64,000 nt of DNA. It comes from SAR324 cluster bacterium (GTDB lineage Bacteria > SAR324 > NAC60-12). The stretch is from positions 62,001 to 126,000 of the forward strand of contig JANQJU010000049.1 in assembly GCA_028281495.1 (NCBI GenBank). The letters are read 5' to 3'. The notes under the pieces were generated by a model. It had not been told where the DNA came from and ran no database searches. It worked only from the letters and a program-made list of their open reading frames with translations. Below, in pieces: positions 45,776-55,780 of this stretch; the first letter of the stretch is position 1; each line of letters starts with the position of its first letter. Made by a program: the position numbers and the translations under genes.

Positions 45776-48259
45776 TTACTCCGAAATTTCGTTTTCAGTT
45801 TTCAGAATCGATGTTTTCAGCTGTATCGATAAAGTAAATGGACCTGGTGCCTTACCCTGGAATGACCAAGAATAAACCTCTTTCAATTGTTTCCATATTT
45901 CACTCGAATTGATGCTTGATTGACGCACTTTATCAAGCCCTTCTATTTTTAGAATTTGGTCGTCTTCATCGTATAGTGCTTCATTCCAGTAGACTTCATC
46001 TAAAACAGGCAGTTCCAGAAACCACCAGTATTGAGAAGCTTCCGAGTAAAAAGAAAGCTCACCCAAGTCAGGATCTTCTTTTTCAGCCCCCCATGTTGCG
46101 ATAGGAGCAATCGATTGAGACAAGTCGGCTATTGGTTTCAGATTCGCTATTGGTTTCAAATTGGAAGAACTAGCTTTTAGAGCGCGACAGACTGCAACCA
46201 AGTTTTTGACACTTTCGATCCATTGATTGCGAATCGATTTAACCAATAAAGGGCGAAACACGCGGGGAACAATTTCCATACCCGCTCGAAATTCCTTTGC
46301 TTTTTCCATTGCCGAAACATCCATTCTTAGACGTTTTTTGAACTTCATATCGATAATAAAATTTTTAGATTTGAGGCAGTACTCAAGAATTTCTTTGTCC
46401 GACAAAGGAGGGTATTCGCGCGCCTTTTTCAGCCGCATGTCTGCCGATTCAACGGCTTGAAGTTTCAGATCGTTGATTGTCCTCTGGATTTCCATGATCG
46501 ACCCATGGTCATGCCCTTCCTTTTGCTCCAGTGGGGGAAGCGCCTGCTGATAGTGGTATAAAATGATTTCTGGTAAATCAGCTTGATTGGGGTTTTCTTC
46601 TGCATTGGCTTCCATATTAATTGCGATACTCAAATGAATTCTCGCTCGATCCAATTCGCAACGAATTGGAAGCAATTCTAGGATTTGGTAATAGGTCTCC
46701 AAGGCATCGAGATACTCCCCTGCATCGAGATGCCCCTTTGCTTCATACAGCTTATTTTTGTAAGGAAGCATCTCTTGTGAAAGTTGAATCTGCTCCTCTG
46801 AACTGTGGTTGTGCTGGTAGTTTTCCAAGATAGCCACAAGAGTCATTGCAACCGGTAACGCACTCTTTTGTGATTCTTGACTCAGATGTTTCAACTCCTC
46901 GGGAAGTAGCGGTGTACCTTTTTGGAGCTTTCCCAATATTTCATTGATCGTATCGGTGATCTCGTAGTCGTTTTCTTTGGCACCCTTCGTGAGTTCTTTG
47001 ATTAATTGATCTAATGATTCCATCGATCCTCCCGATGTGGTTTTGTGGTGCGTTGCAGCGAGCGCAGTGCGACTCAGGGCATTGACGATAAAGGAGGATT
47101 GAATTCGATCTTTAACCATATAAATCGGTTTGTATTTTTCTAGACTGAGAAAGTCGATCACTCCCGTGTCAGGATAACGTGTACTGTAATAAGCGGATGC
47201 TATTTTTTCAGAAACTAAGCTGAAAAATTCCGAATATAAGGCGTCATCAGATTTCTTGATAACTTTCCCTTTGCATTGAATCCGTTTTTGCTTCTCGTTT
47301 TTGATGTTGAATTGATCATTGGAGAAAGAGAGCAGGCGTTTTCTATTTTTCCTCGCCGATTCATCCCTATAAGATAAATAGGCCTGACAATCCGCAATAG
47401 AATCGCTCTCTGAAAAATATTCACCAATAGAGAAAGTGAGATCGTTTTTTACAAAGTCGTAAATAGAATTAGGGACTCCATGCTCATCTCCAAAAAAGTC
47501 ATGATAGTCAAAGGTCTCATCGCAAGTTTGTAACCATTCATTCATGCTTTTGACATAGTTGATAACCCTCTGTGTTGTTATTTCGTTCACACTGGATTCA
47601 ACAGCCTCTGAAAGTAGATCCTGAATAAAGGATGTTAACTTTTCATCGATCTGAACATTTTTTGTTTTCAACTTTTCTTCGATTGCTTGACGGAGGTCTT
47701 CCAGGTTTTCTACCGACGTTCCTACCTCATCTTGTAGGAATCTGAGGATAGTTTTTGTAATTTTTTTAAGAAATTCGACGATTTTTTTGTGTAGCTTCAC
47801 TTTAGGAGTCGGTTCTTTTTCAAATGAGAGTTGGGGTAATTGCTTCCTCAATTCCGTCTCGCCTTTAAGAGAAACGGAATGGCCTAGTGTTTGGAAGTTC
47901 TGCTTCGGCAGATCCTTGGCACGATAAAGTTTCCCTGTGCCTCGCCAATCGGTTTCTAACTTCAATAAATTGGTTTCCAAGCAACCTCTTAAGAAATGTC
48001 GTTGAACGACATGTCCTTCAATCGATTTGTGTTGTTCCGTTTCGTAGTCGGACCAAATGGGTGATTTGTAGCGAATGAGTTGCGGCAAGATGAGTCTCTG
48101 GACATAAATCACAACCGGTAGGTCCATGGGTTCTCCCAGTTTAGTCTCCAGTTCTCTAATTAAATCAATAGTTTCCTTAAGTTGCACCGCTATCCCTTCG
48201 CATTCATTTGCGGACATTTGCTCTGCGAGTGCTTTCAATTTTTCTTTATTGTAAATCAT
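45776..48259 (-). CDS. Unknown 827-aa protein, first gene of the CHAT operon
   Basis: Not recognised. Soluble, helical, starting MIYNKEKLKALAEQMSANEC. The N-terminal third has FLKKITKTILRFLQDEVGTS, an amphipathic helix. A TPR-like stretch near residues 500-600 (YKNKLYEAKGHLDAGEYLDA then LETYYQILELLPI) resembles the neighbouring TPR protein. Near 685-700 there is a small internal repeat, LKPIANLKPIADL. The end (EIWKQLKEVYSWSFQGKAPG) looks like a beta-rich cap. No protease, NTPase or nuclease motif was found. It probably acts with the other two proteins as adaptor or trigger. Confidence 0.82.
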   Translation of the reverse strand: MIYNKEKLKALAEQMSANECEGIAVQLKETIDLIRELETKLGEPMDLPVVIYVQRLILPQLIRYKSPIWSDYETEQHKSIEGHVVQRHFLRGCLETNLLKLETDWRGTGKLYRAKDLPKQNFQTLGHSVSLKGETELRKQLPQLSFEKEPTPKVKLHKKIVEFLKKITKTILRFLQDEVGTSVENLEDLRQAIEEKLKTKNVQIDEKLTSFIQDLLSEAVESSVNEITTQRVINYVKSMNEWLQTCDETFDYHDFFGDEHGVPNSIYDFVKNDLTFSIGEYFSESDSIADCQAYLSYRDESARKNRKRLLSFSNDQFNIKNEKQKRIQCKGKVIKKSDDALYSEFFSLVSEKIASAYYSTRYPDTGVIDFLSLEKYKPIYMVKDRIQSSFIVNALSRTALAATHHKTTSGGSMESLDQLIKELTKGAKENDYEITDTINEILGKLQKGTPLLPEELKHLSQESQKSALPVAMTLVAILENYQHNHSSEEQIQLSQEMLPYKNKLYEAKGHLDAGEYLDALETYYQILELLPIRCELDRARIHLSIAINMEANAEENPNQADLPEIILYHYQQALPPLEQKEGHDHGSIMEIQRTINDLKLQAVESADMRLKKAREYPPLSDKEILEYCLKSKNFIIDMKFKKRLRMDVSAMEKAKEFRAGMEIVPRVFRPLLVKSIRNQWIESVKNLVAVCRALKASSSNLKPIANLKPIADLSQSIAPIATWGAEKEDPDLGELSFYSEASQYWWFLELPVLDEVYWNEALYDEDDQILKIEGLDKVRQSSINSSEIWKQLKEVYSWSFQGKAPGPFTLSIQLKTSILKTENEISE

Positions 48260-48335
48260 ATGACTCCTTTGAAGATGAGTTCTGCATTTATAGTTCAGGA
48301 GCTTTTATAATATTTCATGATTTAAACTAGAACCT

Positions 48336-48884
48336 TCATGTCGTTTGCGGTTCGTCTCGAATCTTGGGAAGTCCATCTCGAAAGTGACACCTGTCAGGAG
48401 TTTGATTTCGAAGGGCCTCAACAACCACAAGCCGCACTCCAAACCTTGCTATGGAAGGTAGCTTCAATATTGTTCTTCTGGTAGCGAAAGAGGCCTTCTT
48501 TATTCCGGACAAAAGATGTGACCCCACGTGAAACATCAATTGTATCGAAACAAATATCAACAAACGAATTAGCACGTTTGAAAATTCTTCTTCAATTCCT
48601 AGATTTAAATTGAAAGCAGAATGATTGACAACCAAGTGTTGGCCCAGTTTTGTAGTTGTCAAAAGGGCTAAACCCCGAAGGGTTTTTTGTATCTGGGATT
48701 TTCCAGCTTGTTTTCTAAATTCTTGAGTCTTCCTGCGGAATGGATGTTGTGCAAAGTTTCTGTTTAACATGCCTGTTGCCCATCGGAACACCGATGAGCG
48801 AACCAGCATTTCATCTTCAAACACATCCTCGCCAATGGGTCGTTTTGCCTCCGGGGGGAGGGCTATGATGCTACTTAGAAACAT
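48336..48884 (-). CDS. Hypothetical 181-aa protein (doubtful)
   Basis: AGGAGG four bases before the ATG at 48884 supports a start at MFLSSIIALPPEAKRPIG. The body is basic with one hydrophobic stretch (FSNVLIRLLIFVSIQLMF). Nothing is recognised. A terminator-like hairpin on the opposite strand lies within it (48670-48688), which argues against a well-conserved reading frame. It lies upstream of the CHAT operon on the same strand. Confidence 0.4.
   Translation of the reverse strand: MFLSSIIALPPEAKRPIGEDVFEDEMLVRSSVFRWATGMLNRNFAQHPFRRKTQEFRKQAGKSQIQKTLRGLALLTTTKLGQHLVVNHSAFNLNLGIEEEFSNVLIRLLIFVSIQLMFHVGSHLLSGIKKASFATRRTILKLPSIARFGVRLVVVEALRNQTPDRCHFRDGLPKIRDEPQTT
48670..48688 (+). terminator. 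Rho-independent terminator-like hairpin
   Basis: AAACCC-CGAA-GGGTTT followed by TTT. Six-pair stem with a stable tetraloop and a U-run on the plus strand. No plus-strand gene was found upstream, and it lies inside a doubtful minus-strand ORF. Confidence 0.45.
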
Positions 48885-49161
48885 ATATCCTCCTGGAACG
48901 TTATGAGTTGAATTAAATTTGAGTAAGACTCCATTTTCTTGAATGGAAGCACGATGCTGTGCTTTCATGATTCATGTTTAACATAGAGCCTATTTCGAAA
49001 TTCACTTTCAGGTCGTTAGAGGCAATTGGGAGTTCAAGACACCCGCTTTGATAATAGATATCAGCAAAGTGAAACGACGATGCATGATCAACAAACGAGT
49101 TTCCACGAGCGCTTAGAATCGAGCGTGTCCGTGAGATGGGAGAGGCTCCCGGTATGACATT

Positions 49162-51744
49162 TCAGCCGGGATAAAAGATGGTGGCAGTTGAGGGGGAATG
49201 GGAAGAGGAATGATTCATGATAAACGTCTTTTCCACTCTTTTAGAGTAGGTGAAATAAACCCCAAAAATCATAGCAAAGACCGCATAGGTGGCGACCTCT
49301 ACGGTGTCTTTTGGGGTCCATGTGAGGAGATTCGCCGGCATGTTCATTACCAATATGCCATCAATGACCTGTACCGTTAATGTCACGATTAAATAGCCCA
49401 CATAAATTTTGGGGAATGTGCGTCGCCTTTGGGAAAACAGGAAGACCATTAAGGTGGAAAACACCAACCAAAACAGGTGAGTGCATAGTTCGAAAATCAG
49501 AATGGGTTGCCACAAGAAATGGTAATCCTCAGATCCCGGGGTGGTAAGCAACCTCCAGGTACTGAGGAGATACGTATCGGAGGTTTTGTAAAGCAAACCG
49601 AGGAGCCACAAGGGATGCAGGAAAACGAATAGACCTACTAGGTTCAACCACACACCAATTATTTGATAGTCGGAGTCTACCGTTTGTGGGTCTTCAAAGC
49701 CTTTGGGATCGTATCGATAGACCTTCATCGCAGCAAAACAGGCGATTCCCGTGATGAGAATTGCAAGCATAATGAGGGCCCAATTGATGTCGTCTTGCCA
49801 AGTCGTGTTCCGTGTATAAATCGTATACCCTAGCTCCCAATTGATTTTATCCAAGGTGTTGAGGTGATCAGCAACCTGATCTGCGGGAACGTGATCAGCC
49901 TTGGCTTTATATTCGTAGGTGAGGGTAAGTCGCTCGTCCTGATATCGGACTTCGCTGTGGAAGAAGATAGCTTCGTCTTCGATATGCACCGTATCGGATT
50001 CAATAGGCCATTCTTCAGGCAAGAGGACTTCCGTGGAAAGCAAAGAGTGTGTCTTATGCTTTATATCGAGTGGCATCAACCGCTGTTTGGTGGAAGGCTT
50101 TTTGAACAATTCGTAAAATTCCAGAGGATAAAACGAAGCCTCCAATCGGTTCTTTTTTTCAGAGTATTTCCAAAAGTCTTCAATGGTATAGGACTCTTTG
50201 ATGATGAATTCATTTTTTCCCGGATCGTCTTCTGTGACGACCGAAGAGTTGCTGTAAATCTTGGGATATTTGTCTGCATAGTAATTGAGATAAGATTTTT
50301 CAATCTCTTGCCGACTGGCCACGGCAAATTTTCGCCGAAAATAGTCGGCCCATCCCCCCCGGTATGTGGTCTCCACTTCAAAGGTCGCGGGTTGATCGAA
50401 TCCCGGTCTCAAATCAAAGGTTTCACGAATTTCCTTCGTCGGTTGCTCTGAGGAAGCAGAAGGCATGGGAACGAGGTTTTTGTTGTTATGATTCAACAGC
50501 AGGGCGTAGCCATAGTCGGGTTGGTAAATTTGATCCAAGCCACCACGTTGGTAGCTACGAGTGGGATCCAACCAGTAATGTTTTCCACCCACACTGGCAC
50601 GTAACAACACGTGGTTGAACGCATAAGGACTGGGATGCCAGTCTTTGACTTGAGAAGAGGTGCGTGTGTTCACGAAAGCAGGGTCGGCATCAATGCCCAT
50701 ATGATGCAGCATGGTGAGGGTCAAGAGAGTTTTGTCCTTGCAGTCTCCAAAGCGCCTTTGGAACACTTGAGAGGGCTGATGGGGCCGATGGGAACCCGGC
50801 CCGGTCTCGATACCCATATAGCGGATCTCATCTTGAACGAAACGGAGGGCGGCGAGCAGTTTTGCTTCGGGTTGCTGTTGAGTGGTGTCAATTTCCTCAA
50901 TTTTTTGACGCAGTTCGGGAGAGAGCGCTGAAGGAATTTGATACAGTTCGTTCCCCCAATCGATCACATGTTCCCAATCTTTTGTTTCACTGAACTGCAC
51001 CCAAGGATATGGATCGTACCAGTTGGGAAGGTCGCTATCGCTCACTAAAGCCGGAACGTGATCGAGAGCAAAATGGTATTCAGTGAAGTGCAGTTGGGAT
51101 CGCACTTCCGGTTCAATGGCAGACTTGTGTAACTTGAAGTGCAACTGCTGGTTGTGAGGCCATAACACACGGTAACGAACTTGATAAACAGGAACCCTCC
51201 ACTGAAGATTGAATCCCCCGTAATATTTTCTCTGAAATACGGGATTCTCTCCCCGCAATGTGTAGCTATATTCGAGGATATCGCCCACTTGGATATCATC
51301 TAAAATTGCATTGAAGGTTTGACTCCCATCATACAGTTGGGCGTCTAAGTTTTCTTCTCGTTGTAGGATGGAAATATTAGCAGTACGGAGCTTATCAAAA
51401 ACCTGTTCGCCACGATGAATGTTGATGCTGTGGACGATCAATTCTTGATAGGTGGGATCAAAATTGATCGAGACTTGCGAAACGGTTCTGATCCCGTTTT
51501 GATTCACCACCATTTCGACATATTTCCGGAAGGATTCGCGGGTCTCTGCTTTGGGGTGCTCTTGGTTATCCGCTAGCAAAAAGTAGGTACCGTTCCGGAT
51601 CGTATCTTCAGGATAAGATTCTGTTCTTTCGAAAGCCACTTCTGCAACCCACTCTGAAGGGGGAGCAATTTGATATGGAAGTTGAGCCATGGCAATCAAC
51701 GACCAACAGAGGAATATCATTCCGACAACCAGATTTTTTGTCAT
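49162..51744 (-). CDS. DUF3857 transglutaminase-like protein with C-terminal membrane domain
   Basis: An 860-aa protein. The ATG at 51744 (MTKNLVVGMIFLCWSLIAMA) has GGGGAG at spacing three to four and begins a signal peptide, so the longer frame start at 51822, inside the upstream gene, is unlikely. Order: DUF3857 (about 40-230), transglutaminase-like domain with catalytic Cys335 (RFGDCKDKTLL), His378 (YAFNHVLL) and Asp393 (WLDPT), then a beta domain, then about four TM segments at the C-terminus (INWALIMLAILITGIACFAA onwards; DUF2569-like). It is probably exported and anchored at the inner membrane. It is cotranscribed 25 bases after the oligoendopeptidase gene. Proteolytic or cross-linking activity is not proven for the family. 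Confidence 0.87.
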   Translation of the reverse strand: MTKNLVVGMIFLCWSLIAMAQLPYQIAPPSEWVAEVAFERTESYPEDTIRNGTYFLLADNQEHPKAETRESFRKYVEMVVNQNGIRTVSQVSINFDPTYQELIVHSINIHRGEQVFDKLRTANISILQREENLDAQLYDGSQTFNAILDDIQVGDILEYSYTLRGENPVFQRKYYGGFNLQWRVPVYQVRYRVLWPHNQQLHFKLHKSAIEPEVRSQLHFTEYHFALDHVPALVSDSDLPNWYDPYPWVQFSETKDWEHVIDWGNELYQIPSALSPELRQKIEEIDTTQQQPEAKLLAALRFVQDEIRYMGIETGPGSHRPHQPSQVFQRRFGDCKDKTLLTLTMLHHMGIDADPAFVNTRTSSQVKDWHPSPYAFNHVLLRASVGGKHYWLDPTRSYQRGGLDQIYQPDYGYALLLNHNNKNLVPMPSASSEQPTKEIRETFDLRPGFDQPATFEVETTYRGGWADYFRRKFAVASRQEIEKSYLNYYADKYPKIYSNSSVVTEDDPGKNEFIIKESYTIEDFWKYSEKKNRLEASFYPLEFYELFKKPSTKQRLMPLDIKHKTHSLLSTEVLLPEEWPIESDTVHIEDEAIFFHSEVRYQDERLTLTYEYKAKADHVPADQVADHLNTLDKINWELGYTIYTRNTTWQDDINWALIMLAILITGIACFAAMKVYRYDPKGFEDPQTVDSDYQIIGVWLNLVGLFVFLHPLWLLGLLYKTSDTYLLSTWRLLTTPGSEDYHFLWQPILIFELCTHLFWLVFSTLMVFLFSQRRRTFPKIYVGYLIVTLTVQVIDGILVMNMPANLLTWTPKDTVEVATYAVFAMIFGVYFTYSKRVEKTFIMNHSSSHSPSTATIFYPG

Positions 51745-51769
51745 TTGCTCCCCATTCGCTGAATTGGAT

Positions 51770-53563
51770 TCAGTCCAGCTCCCGATACAATGTCTCGGCG
51801 TCTTCCAACATCTTTTCGACAATCACCAACCCTTGGTTCCAAAAGTCGGGGTCGTTGAGATCGATCTCAAAAGGCTTCAATAAATTGGCAGGAGTGTCAT
51901 TTCCACCCGAAGCGAGGAGATGGTGGAGGTATTTTTCAGCAAAACCTCCGGGGTGGTTTTGGTAGCGTTGATACAAGGCCAGAACGAGCAATTCGCCAAA
52001 TGCATAAGCATACACGTACCCAGGAACTTGGAGAAAATGGGGAATATAACACCACCAGATCTGATAGTGATCTTGTAATTCCATCGAGTCGCCAAACATA
52101 GCGCGTTGGCTTTCCATCCATAAGGCATTGATTCTTTCTTCAGAAAGCTCCCCTTCTTCACGGCGAGCATTGTGGAGCATGTCTTCGAAGCTAAACATCG
52201 AAATTTGTCGGAAGATGGTGGCAAAGATGCTTTCCAGTTTGTTGCACAACAAGGCGAGCTTTTCTTTAGGATCGTCCAATGCGGCCAATTGGTATTGAAA
52301 CACGAGCATCTCACCAAAAACCGAAGCCGATTCTGCTGTAGTGAGTGGAGTGAACGTGTTGAAATAAGTCTGCTTTTGCGCGGCTAAATACTGGTGTATG
52401 CCATGACCCAATTCGTGAGCAACCGTCGCCACATCTCGCAGATTTCCGGTGTAATTGACCATCACAAACGGATGCGTATCGGGAGTGGCAGGGTGTGCAA
52501 ATGCCCCACCTCGTTTGCCCGCTTTCACCGGAGCATCGATGAAGTTGTTTTCAAAAAAATGTTTGGCAATGGTTCCCATTTCCGGAGCGAATTCAGAATA
52601 GGCTTGGAGCACGGTGTCTCGACATGCTTCCCAGGAGATGCTTTTTTGCACGGCATATGGCAATGGGGCGTAGCGGTCATAATCGTACAGGGCCTCAAAA
52701 CCAAGAATTTGCTTTTTGAGCCGGTAGTAACGTTGTGGAATGTCATAGCGACTTTGCACCGTTTTCATCAGAGTTTGGACGGTGTCGTCTTCAATCTCAT
52801 TGGACAAGTTTCGCGAACGCACCCAATGAGGATATTTGCGTAGACGATCTGATATCATCTTGTCGGCAGCCAAGGTGTTGAAGATGTGGGTGAAGATATG
52901 AAGCTGGGATTGCAAACCTTCCGTAAGCTCTTGAGCCGCTTTCTGGCGTGACTCGCGGTCCGGGAGGTACATATCGGAAAGGACTTCTTGCTCGGTTCGT
53001 TTTTGTTCGCCAAATTCGAGCTTGCTGATCACTTTTTCAAAGAGATTGGTCCACGCGCTCGAACCAACGGGTGAGATTTCAGCCAGTAATTTTTCTTCGG
53101 ATTCAGCCAGCAAATGGGGCCGATATTTTCGCATTGATCGCAGATAATGCCGGTACGGCTCGGCTGCGTCGGCCGCCAATAAAGTTTCTGCTTTCTCATC
53201 ATCTAGAGCAGCCCATTCCAATTCCACAAACACCATGTCACGTTGGAGTTCGCTTCCCAGTTCCTCCACACGTTTCATCAGGGCACCAGCTTCGGCATTT
53301 TGAGTTTGAGTGGCAAAATTCAAATAGGCAAAGGTGCCCAAACGTCCCACCCGTTGTTGAATGGCTTCGTAAGTTTGGAGCATTTCCACCAACGCTTCCA
53401 CCGAAAGATGAGCGATTTTGCCTTGGTACGCCTGATGAAAGGATTGCACTTGTTCCCGGCACCAATCCATGTCGGATTGGATTTGAGGGTCCTGGGGGTT
53501 TTTATAAAAAATGGAGAGATCCCATACGATCTCTTCCACATTCAGTTCAGGTTTTGCTGACAT
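51770..53563 (-). CDS. pepF: Oligoendopeptidase F (M3B metallopeptidase)
   Basis: A 597-aa cytoplasmic zinc peptidase. Start MSAKPELNVEEIVWDLS at 53563; a GTG 13 codons earlier is possible, and neither has a good SD. Zinc site: His383, Glu384 and His387 in VAHELGHGIHQY; other family landmarks are YWLxxR-like helices and QIWWCYIPHFLQVPGYVYAY with the Tyr cluster near the C-terminus. Cleaves short peptides, about 7-17 residues in studied relatives. The DUF3857 gene follows 25 bases later on the same strand. Confidence 0.93.
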   Translation of the reverse strand: MSAKPELNVEEIVWDLSIFYKNPQDPQIQSDMDWCREQVQSFHQAYQGKIAHLSVEALVEMLQTYEAIQQRVGRLGTFAYLNFATQTQNAEAGALMKRVEELGSELQRDMVFVELEWAALDDEKAETLLAADAAEPYRHYLRSMRKYRPHLLAESEEKLLAEISPVGSSAWTNLFEKVISKLEFGEQKRTEQEVLSDMYLPDRESRQKAAQELTEGLQSQLHIFTHIFNTLAADKMISDRLRKYPHWVRSRNLSNEIEDDTVQTLMKTVQSRYDIPQRYYRLKKQILGFEALYDYDRYAPLPYAVQKSISWEACRDTVLQAYSEFAPEMGTIAKHFFENNFIDAPVKAGKRGGAFAHPATPDTHPFVMVNYTGNLRDVATVAHELGHGIHQYLAAQKQTYFNTFTPLTTAESASVFGEMLVFQYQLAALDDPKEKLALLCNKLESIFATIFRQISMFSFEDMLHNARREEGELSEERINALWMESQRAMFGDSMELQDHYQIWWCYIPHFLQVPGYVYAYAFGELLVLALYQRYQNHPGGFAEKYLHHLLASGGNDTPANLLKPFEIDLNDPDFWNQGLVIVEKMLEDAETLYRELD

Positions 53564-53614
53564 AGAAAATCTTGCGTTGAAGGTTAAAATAAAAGCGGGC
53601 ACTCGAAAGTAGTT

Positions 53615-55780
53615 TTAAAATCCGAACTGTGCCAACAGAGAATCCACATCGTCCTGGTTGGTCATTCCTTTACCTTGGTCGTGTTGAGGGCCATACATTT
53701 CCACTTCCTTTTCTTCTGCCTTGGAGGCTTCGGTTTCAATGGGCTGGGCTGGAGTGTCGGAACTGGTGTCTGCCGCAACGGATTCTTCTTCGGGAAGCAT
53801 TGCCGATCCAAATGTTTTCACCAAACTGACCAAACGTTTTTCCAAATCGTTCACCAACACGATGATTTTTTTGATCACTTGTCCTGTACGATCTTGATAG
53901 TCCTGAGCGGTCATGATGTTCACAATTTTTTCACTGACCTGTTGCTCGCGACTTTGCATCATTTCAATGATTTGCAGGCATTCTTCGACTTCCGGAGTTT
54001 TCGATTTTTCTTTTGTGGCAGTGAGCAATTCGCCAAGGGATGTTAAATCGGCTTGGGAATCCCCCGAATCGACCATCAAGGATTCACTGAGGTCGAGGGT
54101 CGTATTAGCTGAGTTTTCGGTCATTTGAATGATGTGTTCCAAGCGTTGAGCGGCATCGGGGATTTGCTCCATGTCAAAATCTTGGAACTGGGCATCCATC
54201 ATATGGGAAAACGATTTCAAGTTTTCGTGCATCTCACGAGCCATCATGCCCACTTCTTTGAACAGGTCCACATTGGCCATTTGGGATAAAGTCAACGTGG
54301 CTTGCCGGGCGCTGCTGATATCGCCATGACTCAATCCGTCTATTAAGGTCGTCAATGCGGAAAAGATGCGATGCAGGTGCATTTCCATACTACGGATCTC
54401 TTTGCTGGCCACCTGCGTGTGCAGTCCATCCATAATCGATTGGATCGCTTCTGCCGAAGTTTGCAAAGATTCCAAATCGGCTGAGATGTTTTGAGGTAAG
54501 TCGGAAGGGATTTGCATGGAAGACATGGTGCTGATGAACGAGGCGTTTTCCATTTCGGCAGGAAACGCCATGATGAACGAGGCCATTGCTTCCGCTTGGG
54601 CTTCCAAACCCACCGTTCCTTCTAATGCCTCGATGTCTCGTTTGAGCTGCGGAAATTGGGCGCCCACTTCGGCATCGTCAGCAGAAAACATGCCTTCTTC
54701 GAAAATCAACCCCCAGATGTCTTGATCGGCCATCGAATTGATTTGCCCAGGTTTCAGGATACCGTGCTCCGTGGCTCGTTGTTTCAACGATTCTTTGCGG
54801 AAGCCTTTGCCATCGTCGGAAATGGTGAACAGGAGGTGTTTCGATTCTTCCAGCGCCTCTAGATAAATATGGCCTTCTGGGCCTTTCGTTCCTCGGTTGG
54901 AGGGAGATTCCAAACTTTCTTCGATCAGGTATTGCGTGAATTGAAACAAAGCGCGACGAAGCACCTCCAGTAAGGGACCAGGAACCGCCAAATCTCCAGC
55001 ATTAGGAACCAGTTTGACTTGCTTTCCAGATGTCTCCGCCCATTGACGGATCATCACTTCCATTTCCTCAACCACGGATTGGAACGTGACCGACTTTTCC
55101 TCTGTCGATGGATTGAGCACCCCATTCACCGACTCACACACGCCGATACAATCTTTCAGATGCTCCCGAATGGCTTCCACATCTCCTGCATAGGTGATGG
55201 CTTCCAATTCTTGCATCATATTCAAGAGGCGGCTGGAACTGCCTGAAATGTGATCCAGCGTCGTTCGGGAAATTGGCAAATCCGATCCTCGGCTAGATGC
55301 ACTCTTTGCAGGAGGAACCGAAGGCTCGGTTGGATTTGATGCTGCGGGCTGAGAAGAAGCGGACACGGCAGTGGGTTCTTCTAACGGTGGGGGCATGGGA
55401 ATCGGTTGAGCAATTTCCTGGAGGCGTTCTAGCATTTTGGGAAGTTGGGAATTTTCGGTTTCGCCTCCGTTTTCAAGACTCCATTCCACTTGTTCTTGCA
55501 TGAGTGTGACCGCATTGAACAACTGCTCAAAAGCGGAAGAGGACAACACTGTGGCTCCCGATTGAACGGCTTCTAAATAATGGGTAACCTCGCTGGTGAG
55601 GTGAGAGGCATGGTTTAACCGGGCATTCGTGATTTGTGAAAAATCCTGCAAGGTTGTCGTAAGTTGGTCGAGCAACTCTTGATTATCGCGTTGGCTTTCA
55701 AGCGCTACTAAATCTTCATCAATGGCCTGCAACAAAATAGGCAATTGATTCAATTCGGCAGCCGAAGGTTGAGCTGACAT
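53615..55780 (-). CDS. CheA-like ATPase domain fused to CheZ phosphatase
   Basis: A 721-aa protein. N-terminus: HPt-like helical bundle without a convincing phospho-His, then a Pro/Ser linker (QPAASNPTEPSVPPAKSASS). Middle: dimerisation-like helices and a HATPase region with VPGPLLEVLRRALFQF (N-box position) and LLFTISDDGKGFRKESL (G-box), as in CheA, but degenerate. C-terminal ~330 residues: helices ending in the CheZ core AQDYQDRTGQVIKKI with Asp630 and Gln634 at the catalytic positions, and the CheY-binding tail QDDVDSLLAQFGF. So it should dephosphorylate a CheY-type receiver, perhaps controlled by the HATPase. No other chemotaxis gene is in the window. Confidence 0.8.
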   Translation of the reverse strand: MSAQPSAAELNQLPILLQAIDEDLVALESQRDNQELLDQLTTTLQDFSQITNARLNHASHLTSEVTHYLEAVQSGATVLSSSAFEQLFNAVTLMQEQVEWSLENGGETENSQLPKMLERLQEIAQPIPMPPPLEEPTAVSASSQPAASNPTEPSVPPAKSASSRGSDLPISRTTLDHISGSSSRLLNMMQELEAITYAGDVEAIREHLKDCIGVCESVNGVLNPSTEEKSVTFQSVVEEMEVMIRQWAETSGKQVKLVPNAGDLAVPGPLLEVLRRALFQFTQYLIEESLESPSNRGTKGPEGHIYLEALEESKHLLFTISDDGKGFRKESLKQRATEHGILKPGQINSMADQDIWGLIFEEGMFSADDAEVGAQFPQLKRDIEALEGTVGLEAQAEAMASFIMAFPAEMENASFISTMSSMQIPSDLPQNISADLESLQTSAEAIQSIMDGLHTQVASKEIRSMEMHLHRIFSALTTLIDGLSHGDISSARQATLTLSQMANVDLFKEVGMMAREMHENLKSFSHMMDAQFQDFDMEQIPDAAQRLEHIIQMTENSANTTLDLSESLMVDSGDSQADLTSLGELLTATKEKSKTPEVEECLQIIEMMQSREQQVSEKIVNIMTAQDYQDRTGQVIKKIIVLVNDLEKRLVSLVKTFGSAMLPEEESVAADTSSDTPAQPIETEASKAEEKEVEMYGPQHDQGKGMTNQDDVDSLLAQFGF

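Noticed and set aside
48338..48485. 49-codon plus-strand frame beginning MSFAVRLESWEVHLE
   Set aside because: No SD before it and no family recognised; insufficient support for a gene.
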